From positions 1 through 64,000 of the forward strand of contig CBDUXP010000018.1 of assembly GCA_965371225.1 (NCBI GenBank): DNA of 64,000 nucleotides, in the 5' to 3' direction. A program made the position numbers and the translations under genes. Below are positions 42,119-48,490 of the stretch, in pieces; positions within the stretch are counted from its first letter, which is position 1; the number at the start of each line of letters is the position of its first letter. Origin of the DNA: CBDUXP01 sp965371225 [NCBI: uncultured bacterium]. Lineage in GTDB: Bacteria; Abyssobacteria; SURF-5; CBDUXP01. Under the pieces are notes generated by a model. That model was not told the origin of the DNA. It was given only the letters and a program-made list of their open reading frames with translations, and did no database searches.

Positions 42119-43585
42119 CTATGTGTGGAGACCGCCCGGGCGCAAGAGAGCGCCGGCCCCGCCCGCCGCGGCCAGGGCCAGGAGCGGCCAGAGCACCTGG
42201 TGGTACCGCGGGTCCCCGTAGTACACCGCGTGCACCAGCAGGATGTACGCCGCCCAGCTTCCCAGCATGGCCCATCCGCCCGGCGACTCGCGCCAGCCGC
42301 GCCGGAGGGCCCAGACCACCACCAGCAGGCCGCAGCCGTAGTAGTACCCGTCGAGCGCCAGGCGGGTGACCAGGGCGCGCGCCGCAGACCAGTCTGTCAC
42401 GTTCGGGCCGCTGGCCGCCCAGCGCAGGGCGGCGGAATCGTCGCGGAGCAGGGCCGCGAGCTTGGCCGGCACCAGCCGCCCAAACCGCCCCGGGTCGGCG
42501 CGGATGGCAGCGACCGCGGCGGCACGCAGGGCGGCATCCCGCTCCGCTTCGTTCTCCATGGCGCGGTACGAACCGAATTCGGATTCCGGAATGGTCCGCA
42601 CGGCCCCCGTGGCCCCCGGCCCGTTGCCTACGTACAGGTTGAACCCGGCATTCGTGCTCACGAGTGCGAACCGGTCGAACGCCCGGTAATTGCGATACGT
42701 CCACGGCGCGATGACACAGAGCGCGACCGCGTAGGTCACGGCCAGGTCCAACAGGATGCGGCCGGGTCGGGTGCGGTCCCCGGCAAGGAGGAGGGCGATG
42801 AACGGCCACGGCAGGAGCACCGGTTTCACCAGCACCCCGAGGCCGACGAGCAGGCCCAGGAATACCCGCCGCCGCCACGGATCAAGGTCGCGGTTCAGCA
42901 CGAGCGCCCAGACGGCGACCAGCAGGGTGGCGAAGAGGGTTTCCGTGCTCAGCAGTTCAGTGAACAGGATTGCGCTCGGACACAGCGCGAAGGCGAGCGC
43001 GGCAAGCCGCGCGCCGGATTCAGGCAACACGCGGCGGCCGACGCGCCAGAGCAGCGCCGCCGTGACGTACGAGAGCAGGACCTGCGCCACCTTGACCGCG
43101 AGCAGGGACATGCCGAAGACCCGGTAGAGCGCCGCGAGAAAGGCGGGGTAGCCGATGGGCCAGAACGCGCTCGGCCAGCCGTTCTCCACGTACCCGTGCC
43201 CCGCCAGCAGGTCCTTCGCATGGATGTCGTACCACGCCAGGTCCACGTGGGGGATGGTATGCGTCAGGAGCATCCACACCACACGCGGCAGCACGACCGC
43301 GATGGCAAGGTACGCGAGCCACGTGCGGGTCGGGCACGTGGCGATCCAGCGGACCGCGTCGCGCACGCGGGTCCGGCGCCACCAGCCCGCCGCGAAGAGC
43401 CACAGCGCGGTGGCGGCGATCCGTCCCGTCTGGCCCACCAGGTGCGCCACGCTGGCGTCGCCCACGTCGCCATCGGGCGACAGCCGCGTGCCCACCTCCA
43501 GCCAGACACTCGGGGGCAGCACCAGGCACAGCACCCCGAGCCCCAACGCGACGCCGATGACTGCGCGGTCGGAGGATGATTTCAC
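42119..43585 (-). CDS. GT39/ArnT-like membrane glycosyltransferase
   Basis: 488 residues with about 10-12 hydrophobic helices. The first loop has the acidic pair region HVDLAWYDIHAKDLL, then GYVENGWPSAFWPIGYPAFLAALYRVFG, the pattern of PMT_2/ArnT-type GT-C enzymes that move a sugar from a polyprenyl-phosphate donor. A periplasmic segment (NAGFNLYVGNGPGATGAVR) lies near 310. Acceptor and sugar are unknown; it might draw on the same lipid-linked sugar pool as the TMEM260-like proteins of the pil cluster. The start codon is GTG, and a TATACT box sits just 6 bp upstream, which would make the message nearly leaderless. Confidence 0.82.
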   Translation of the reverse strand: MKSSSDRAVIGVALGLGVLCLVLPPSVWLEVGTRLSPDGDVGDASVAHLVGQTGRIAATALWLFAAGWWRRTRVRDAVRWIATCPTRTWLAYLAIAVVLPRVVWMLLTHTIPHVDLAWYDIHAKDLLAGHGYVENGWPSAFWPIGYPAFLAALYRVFGMSLLAVKVAQVLLSYVTAALLWRVGRRVLPESGARLAALAFALCPSAILFTELLSTETLFATLLVAVWALVLNRDLDPWRRRVFLGLLVGLGVLVKPVLLPWPFIALLLAGDRTRPGRILLDLAVTYAVALCVIAPWTYRNYRAFDRFALVSTNAGFNLYVGNGPGATGAVRTIPESEFGSYRAMENEAERDAALRAAAVAAIRADPGRFGRLVPAKLAALLRDDSAALRWAASGPNVTDWSAARALVTRLALDGYYYGCGLLVVVWALRRGWRESPGGWAMLGSWAAYILLVHAVYYGDPRYHQVLWPLLALAAAGGAGALLRPGGLHT

Positions 43586-43591
43586 GGGAAC

Positions 43592-43597
43592 AGTATA
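43592..43597 (-). promoter_or_regulatory. -10 box for a near-leaderless glycosyltransferase message
   Basis: TATACT on the minus strand lies 6 bp before the GTG at 43585, so transcription would begin at or next to the start codon. No good -35 hexamer was found at 16-18 bp. Confidence 0.35.
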
Positions 43598-43735
43598 GAA
43601 GTGGTCGCTAGCGACTCGCGGCCGGCTTGCGAAAAGTCGGGGTGGGCCTTCAGACCGGCCCCACTCCCTAAGGGGAAGGAGCGTCGCGGACTATGGCAAA
43701 GGGCGCAGGGTGCAGGAGATCGAAACCCGCGGCCG

Positions 43736-44293
43736 CTACGTCCGCTCGTAGGTGCCGATGAGTTCCCCTTCGGCGAGGATGTGACCTTCCATCATCTCGA
43801 GCAGGTCGGCCTTGGTGGCGCCGGGCCCCAGGTCGAGTTCGATGTCGAGCGCGTAGAGCTTAAAGAAGTACCGGTGCACGCCGTGGCCGGGCGGGGGCAT
43901 GGGGCCGCGGTAGCCGGTGTCGCCCCAGCCGGTGATCCCCTCGTGCAGCCCGCTCTGCACCCCCTCGGTGATCGAGGTCTGATCCGCGGGAATCTTGTAG
44001 GCCACCCAGTGGACCCACGGCTCGGGGGTGGGGGCGTCGGGATCGTCGCAGATGAGGGCCAGCTCCTTCGTGCCCTCGGGCGCGGCCGTCCATGCGAGCC
44101 CGGGGGACACGTCTTTCCCCTCGCCGGTGTGCTTCTGCGGAATGGATCCGTTGGGTTCAAAAGCGTTGCTGGTCAGTTGCATGTGTGTGGTCTCCCGCTG
44201 CGGGTTGCGAGACTCCTCTGCTGCAGCTGTGCTCCGGGTCGCGGTGAGCGCCAAAAGCACCAAGGCGACACCCGGGCCAATCCGAGTGTGCAT
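43736..44293 (-). CDS. YbhB/YbcL family PEBP-like protein, exported
   Basis: 185 residues. A signal peptide (MHTRIGPGVALVLLALTATRSTAAAEE) precedes a phosphatidylethanolamine-binding/Raf-kinase-inhibitor-like fold. Visible blocks are NGSIPQKHTGEGKDVSPGLAWTAAPEGTKELALICDDPDAP, WVHWVAYKIPADQTSI, GYRGPMPPPGHGVHRYFFKLYALD and the C-terminal GHILAEGELIGTYER. These cover the conserved ligand pocket (DPDAP and GPxPPxGxHRY). Bacterial YbhB proteins have no agreed function. The start at 44293 is chosen for the signal peptide; a TATAAT box lies 7 bp upstream, suggesting a leaderless transcript. Confidence 0.9.
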   Translation of the reverse strand: MHTRIGPGVALVLLALTATRSTAAAEESRNPQRETTHMQLTSNAFEPNGSIPQKHTGEGKDVSPGLAWTAAPEGTKELALICDDPDAPTPEPWVHWVAYKIPADQTSITEGVQSGLHEGITGWGDTGYRGPMPPPGHGVHRYFFKLYALDIELDLGPGATKADLLEMMEGHILAEGELIGTYERT

Positions 44294-44300
44294 CGGCGGG

Positions 44301-44306
44301 ATTATA
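44301..44306 (-). promoter_or_regulatory. -10 box for a leaderless YbhB-family message
   Basis: A perfect TATAAT on the minus strand (44306 to 44301) ends 7 bp before the ATG at 44293. The usual 6-7 bp spacing puts the first transcribed base at the start codon. The -35 region (GTGCAG at 17 bp) is poor. Confidence 0.4.
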
Positions 44307-44337
44307 GCAGCGCCGGCACCGGGCTGCACCGCGGGGC

Positions 44338-46578
44338 CTACGACAGGGGCTCGACCGTGACGGGGATGCCGTTGAGTACGGCGTTCCCGCTGGGCACGTC
44401 CATCTCCGCGTCGTCGGTCAGGATGTTCGAGTTCACCCCGGCGTGCGCCTCCGCGATGGGCATGCGCAGCCCCTCGCCGTCGTGGCCCCACCCGTGCGGC
44501 AAGCTGACCACGCCGGGCATCAACTCGTCCGTCACCTCGATGGGCGCCACCACGCTCCCGACGCGGCTGGTGACCCGCGCCCGCCCGCCGGTCTCCAATT
44601 GCAGACGCAATGCGTCCGCTTCGCTCACCATGAGGGTGCACCGGTCGGGGCCTTTCACCAGCGAGTGCAGGTTGTGGCACCACGAGTTGTTCGACCGCAA
44701 GTGTCGCCGGCCGATGAGCACCATGCCGTCGTGCCCGTTCTCCAGGTCCGCACGCAAGCGCGCCAGGTCTTCCAGCACCAGGTCCGGCGCCAGGTCGATC
44801 TTGGCATTGGTGGTGCCCAGCTTCCCGGGCAACTGCTCCTTCAGCGCGCCCAGGTCGATCCCGTGGGGATTGTCCTTGAGCTTCTGCAGGCTCAGGCCGT
44901 CGGGATTGCGGCCAAAGCCGTCGCCGTACACGCCCGTGCGCAGGAGCAGGTCGAGGATGCGGTGCGGCCCCGGCTCGTCACCCAGCTTCGCAATCGCCTC
45001 GTCCGCCGTCAGGCCCTCCCACCGGCCGCCCTCGGTGGGAATCTCCTGCTGCACCGCTTGTTGCAGCACGAAGTCGTCCACCCCCTTCAGGTCCATCTCG
45101 CTCATGCCGACCATGTAAGACGCCAGCCGCGCGAGGATTTCCCAATCGTGCTGCGTGCCCTCCGGCTTCTCGAACACGGGTGCCGAGTACTTCGCGACGT
45201 CGCGTACCGCGAGCTGGTAGAGCGCCAAGTCATACGTGTCGTGTTCCAGGGCGCCCGTCGGCGGCAGGATCACGTCTGCGTGCCGCGTGGTTTCGTTCAG
45301 GTAGAAGTCCACGGACACCATGAAGTCGAGCGCGGCGAACGCCTCGTCCAGCCGGTCCGCGTTCGGCGCGGACAGCGCCGGGTTGCCCGCGACGGTGACT
45401 AGCGCGCGAATCTGGCCGTCGCCTGGGGTCTCGATTTCGTCGGCGAGCGTCGCGACGGGGATTTCGCCGAACACTTCGGGCAGTTCGCGCACGCGGCTCT
45501 TCCACCGGTGCAGGCTCACGCCTTTGCCACCGGGCTCCTGTTCAAACCCGATGCCGCTGACGGCCGCCGCTTGGGCGAACATGGCGCACCCCGCCCGGTC
45601 CAGGTGGCCGCTGAGAATGTTCACCAGGTCCACGGCCCAGCTCGCGAGCGTGCCGAACTGCTGGCAGGTGGTACCGATGCGGCCGTAGCACGCTGCCTTG
45701 TCGGCCGCGCAGAAGTCGCGCGTCAGCCGGCGGATCGTGTCGGCGTCGATCCCGCAGCGCTCCGCGACGGTCTCCGGGGCGAACGGCGCCACGGCGTCCC
45801 GCACCGCGTCCAACCCGCTGATGTGCCCCTCGGTGCGGCCGAGCGTTACCAGGTCCTCCGCAAACATGGTGTGCACCATGGCGAGCAGCAGGTACGCGTC
45901 GGTGCCGGGGCGGATGAAGTGGTGTTCCGTCGCGATGTCCGCCGTCTCGCTGCGGCGCGGGTCGATCACGATCACTTGGCCCCCGCGCTCGACGATGGCC
46001 TTCAACCGGCCGGGCACGTCCGGGGCGGTCATGAGGCTGCCGTTGGAGGCGAGCGGATTGCCGCCGAGAATAATGAGATGCTCCGTGCGGTCCAGGTCCG
46101 GCACGGGAATGGTCAAGCCGCCGCCGAACATGAGCCCCGCGCTCACCATCTTCGGAATCTGATCCGCGGTGCTGGCGCTGAACCGCTGCTTGCTTCCCGT
46201 GGAGCGGTTGTACACGGGCAGGTACACCATGCAGTGCAGATTGTGCGCGCTCGGATTGCCGAAGTACGTGGCGAGCGCGTTCGGCCCGGACTCCTCACGA
46301 ATGGCCACCAGCCGCTCGCCCACATACGCGTAGGCCTCGTCCCACGAGATTTCTTCCCACGTGCCGGCGTCGGTCTTGCGGATCGGGTGCCGCAGGCGGT
46401 CCGGGTCGTCGTGCAGCCCCTTCATGCCGTAGGCCTTGGGGCAGATGTACCCCTTGGAGAAGGGATCGTCCTTGTCCCCGCGGATCGTAATGATGCGGTC
46501 GCCCTCCACCTCGACGGCGATGCCGCAGGTAGCCTCACACAGCGTGCAGATGCGATAGACGGTACGTCGGTCAGCCAT
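44338..46578 (-). CDS. Molybdopterin (bis-MGD) oxidoreductase, copy 1
   Basis: 746 residues. The N-terminal [4Fe-4S] site is C11-x2-C14-x3-C18-x27-C46, followed by PKA. The DMSO-reductase-family core follows: LIILGGNPLASNGS, VIVIDPRRSETADIA, FIRPGTDAYLLLAMVH and a C-terminal MopB_CT-like cap with RRHLRSNNSWCHN and VVSLPHGWGHDGEGLR. By alignment with the Sec-HGP segment of E. coli FdhF, the molybdenum ligand position is occupied by Asp139 (STADQIP), not Cys or Sec. There is no Tat signal, so it is cytoplasmic. No Fe-S or membrane subunit lies nearby, so electron partner and substrate are unknown. GAGGAG precedes the ATG at 46578. A close paralogue is at 53045. Confidence 0.88.
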   Translation of the reverse strand: MADRRTVYRICTLCEATCGIAVEVEGDRIITIRGDKDDPFSKGYICPKAYGMKGLHDDPDRLRHPIRKTDAGTWEEISWDEAYAYVGERLVAIREESGPNALATYFGNPSAHNLHCMVYLPVYNRSTGSKQRFSASTADQIPKMVSAGLMFGGGLTIPVPDLDRTEHLIILGGNPLASNGSLMTAPDVPGRLKAIVERGGQVIVIDPRRSETADIATEHHFIRPGTDAYLLLAMVHTMFAEDLVTLGRTEGHISGLDAVRDAVAPFAPETVAERCGIDADTIRRLTRDFCAADKAACYGRIGTTCQQFGTLASWAVDLVNILSGHLDRAGCAMFAQAAAVSGIGFEQEPGGKGVSLHRWKSRVRELPEVFGEIPVATLADEIETPGDGQIRALVTVAGNPALSAPNADRLDEAFAALDFMVSVDFYLNETTRHADVILPPTGALEHDTYDLALYQLAVRDVAKYSAPVFEKPEGTQHDWEILARLASYMVGMSEMDLKGVDDFVLQQAVQQEIPTEGGRWEGLTADEAIAKLGDEPGPHRILDLLLRTGVYGDGFGRNPDGLSLQKLKDNPHGIDLGALKEQLPGKLGTTNAKIDLAPDLVLEDLARLRADLENGHDGMVLIGRRHLRSNNSWCHNLHSLVKGPDRCTLMVSEADALRLQLETGGRARVTSRVGSVVAPIEVTDELMPGVVSLPHGWGHDGEGLRMPIAEAHAGVNSNILTDDAEMDVPSGNAVLNGIPVTVEPLS

Positions 46579-46692
46579 GGCGCACTCCTCGAGCGTAGGT
46601 CGCGAGGCCTGGACACGGCCCCGCAGAATTCGCGAGGGTAAGTCTATCAGGTTGCGGCGGGCGTTTCGGGGCCACCTCCGGCCGGTCCCGGG

Positions 46693-46740
46693 GGGCCGGT
46701 CAGTCCGCTTCCAGTCGGCCCCGGAGGGCCGGTCAGTCCG
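46693..46740. repeat. Short tandem repeat at the 3' end of the DUF6285-like gene
   Basis: GGGCCGGTCAGTCCG occurs at 46693-46707 and again at 46726-46740, 33 bp apart, within a wider imperfect duplication of CGGTCCCGG/CGGCCCCGG-type sequence. The second copy contains the stop codon (TGA on the minus strand) and last residues of the DUF6285-like gene, so the gene's 3' end appears to have been duplicated downstream. Confidence 0.6.
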
Positions 46741-47146
46741 AAAGTTCTTTGCGTACAACGGCCGCCATCCGGGGGTTGGCCACCTCCAGCTTGCGCACGG
46801 CGGCGGCGCGCAGGTGGGCCAGGACCCGCGCCCGAAACGCGCCCGCGTCCGCTTCGCCGGCCCGGATGCGGCGGGTCAATTCCTCATTCAACTCCAGCAC
46901 CCGGGCGCGCAGATCCTCCATGCCCGGGGGCGCGTCCCCCGGCCGGTCGAGCACGTCGCACAGGGCCGCGTGCTCCACGTGCAGGTCCGCCTCGGGACTC
47001 TCCCACTCGCGCAAGAGCATCTTGACTACATTCGACGCCACCCGTGCCCGGAACTGCGCCGCGCCCTCCAGCTCTTGCATGGCCACGTCTTCCAGAAAGT
47101 ACGCCACCCCTTGAAGCAACTGGCGATCGGTTGGTTTATCTTGCAT
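46733..47146 (-). CDS. DUF6285-like small helical protein
   Basis: 137 residues, all-helical in appearance: PTDRQLLQGVAYFLEDVAMQELEGAAQFRARVASNVVKMLLREW and later LRARVLELNEELTRRIRAGEADAGAFRARVLAHLRAAAVRKLEVANP. The pattern and its position next to a phosphotransferase gene match DUF6285 proteins often found beside APH/ACAD10-type kinases in acyl-CoA metabolism loci; function unknown. The ATG at 47146 is separated from the phosphotransferase stop by 114 bp containing an inverted repeat. The final residues overlap a local tandem repeat. Confidence 0.65.
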   Translation of the reverse strand: MQDKPTDRQLLQGVAYFLEDVAMQELEGAAQFRARVASNVVKMLLREWESPEADLHVEHAALCDVLDRPGDAPPGMEDLRARVLELNEELTRRIRAGEADAGAFRARVLAHLRAAAVRKLEVANPRMAAVVRKELSD

Positions 47147-47153
47147 TGCCTCT

Positions 47154-47247
47154 ATCCACAGATTACGCAGATTGCACAGATTTCTGTCTGTCGTCCTCTG
47201 GTGTTCCCGGTTTCTGAATCTGTTTGATCTGCGAAATCTGCGAATCC
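47154..47247. repeat. Imperfect inverted repeat of ATCTG-type units
   Basis: The left arm 47154-47183 is built of CAGATTACGCAGATTGCACAG-like units and the right arm 47217-47247 of ATCTGTTTGATCTGCGAAATC-like units. About 23 of 30 positions pair, around a 33-nt spacer. The element is AT-rich against its surroundings and sits in the gap between the phosphotransferase and DUF6285-like genes. It resembles dispersed ATCTGYG-type repeats seen in many environmental genomes. Confidence 0.65.
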
Positions 47248-47260
47248 GATGCGGTCGCCA

Positions 47261-48277
47261 CTACTCTCGGATCAGGTTCAACAATTCCGCCTCGACCTCG
47301 GAGGCGCGGCGGCCGATGGCCCCCTTCTCCAAGTCGCGCGTCGTGCCGTCCACGAAGTTCACCGCCTGCATGACCGTGATGATCCCCCAGCGCAAATTCC
47401 CGAACACCTCCCACCAGTGCGCGCGCTCGCGGTCCACCGGCTGCCCGCCCGCGGCTTCGTATCCTGCGTAGAGCGCGTCGCGGCTTCCACACCCCGCGAC
47501 GGGCTGCGCGTCGTGCCCGAAGCGCCACGCCCGCACGGTGAGCCACCCCAGGTCCTCCAGCGGGTCTCCCCAGTGGCACAGTTCCCAGTCGAGGATGGTG
47601 CGCAGGCCGTCCGGCCCGAACATGACGTTGCCCAGCCGGTAGTCGCCGTGCACCAGGCACAGGCCGGTGGGTTCCGGCACGCGGGCCGCCAGGTAGCGCA
47701 GCCCCAGCTCGAAGACCGGGTGCGGGTTGCGCGCCGCGTCGCGGTACGCCGCCTCGTACAGTTGCAGTGCGAGCGCCGCCGGATTGCCCTCCGGCAGGGG
47801 CCCGAGAATCTCCTGCAACGCTGCGTCGGGGGCCACGGCATGGATGGGCGCGAGGAACTCGCCCAACTGCCGGGCCATCAGGCCGCGTGCCTGCGCGTAC
47901 TCATCGCGGCGAAGCAGGCGCGGCGCCAGGGTCTCGCCCTCCAGAAACTCCATCACGAAGAACGGGAGCCCGTCGGCATCGGTCGCCTCATACAGCGGCT
48001 CGGGCGCGTGGACGCCCGCGTCGAAGGCGGCGCGCATCACCGTGTACTCCCCGTGGATGTCGAGCGCGCCCTGGCGCGCCGGTTGGAACGCCCGCCGGAG
48101 GACATACGGCCGGGGGGCGCCGTCGATTTCCACCTCGAACAGCCAGAGATCCTTCGACGCGCCGCCACTCAGCTCGCGCGGATTCTTGACGGCCTCCCCG
48201 GCCGCGACCCCGAGCTGCGCCAAAAACGGCGTCAGGTCGATCGCCTCCCATCGCGGCGTCTGCGGTGCGTCGGTCAT
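47261..48277 (-). CDS. Phosphotransferase family (APH/ACAD10-like kinase-fold) protein
   Basis: 338 residues. The protein-kinase-like APH fold is recognised from the Gly-rich start LSGGASKDLWLFEV, the ATP-binding VLRRAFQP strand, the catalytic loop CLVHGDYRLGNVMF (HGDxxxxN) and the metal-binding TILDWELCHWGDP (DWE). The closest functional group is the N-terminal kinase domain of ACAD10, which phosphorylates hydroxyacyl-CoA intermediates; choline kinases and aminoglycoside kinases share the fold. The ATG at 48277 is preferred over an in-frame start at 48310. Two copies of TACCAAGTC at 48325-48342 contain a minus-strand TAGACT that could serve as its -10. The DUF6285-like gene follows. Confidence 0.9.
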   Translation of the reverse strand: MTDAPQTPRWEAIDLTPFLAQLGVAAGEAVKNPRELSGGASKDLWLFEVEIDGAPRPYVLRRAFQPARQGALDIHGEYTVMRAAFDAGVHAPEPLYEATDADGLPFFVMEFLEGETLAPRLLRRDEYAQARGLMARQLGEFLAPIHAVAPDAALQEILGPLPEGNPAALALQLYEAAYRDAARNPHPVFELGLRYLAARVPEPTGLCLVHGDYRLGNVMFGPDGLRTILDWELCHWGDPLEDLGWLTVRAWRFGHDAQPVAGCGSRDALYAGYEAAGGQPVDRERAHWWEVFGNLRWGIITVMQAVNFVDGTTRDLEKGAIGRRASEVEAELLNLIRE

Positions 48278-48324
48278 GCCCCCTCTGCGGCGCGCCCCGC
48301 GGGGGGACATGGCGGCGCGCGGCG

Positions 48325-48342
48325 TACCAAGTCTACCAAGTC
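48325..48342. repeat. Direct repeat of TACCAAGTC
   Basis: Two adjacent perfect copies of the 9-mer lie 48 bp upstream of the phosphotransferase start. On the minus strand they include TAGACT, which could act as a -10 box. Confidence 0.5.
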
Positions 48343-48414
48343 CCTCCCGTCACGAGCTGAGCTTGTACGTGACGAGGGCCTGCGCCGCCAGCGTGCCGCC
48401 GGCCCATGTCTCAC

Positions 48415-48442
48415 TTGCCCCGGCATACCGACGCGATAGACT
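48415..48442 (+). promoter_or_regulatory. Sigma-70-like promoter of the Lon-like protease gene
   Basis: TTGCCC at 48415-48420, 16-bp spacer, TAGACT at 48437-48442. The predicted start near 48449 gives a leader of about 42 nt with a GGAGGGG-like ribosome site before the ATG. Confidence 0.4.
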
Positions 48443-48490
48443 AAGCGCGGTCGTGGACCGGCGGGAGCCCGCCGAGGAGGGGACGACGGG

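Noticed and set aside
46577-47227. 216-residue plus-strand frame opposite the DUF6285-like gene
   Set aside because: It has shadow-like composition and crosses the inverted repeat; the minus-strand gene has the helical family pattern and neighbour.
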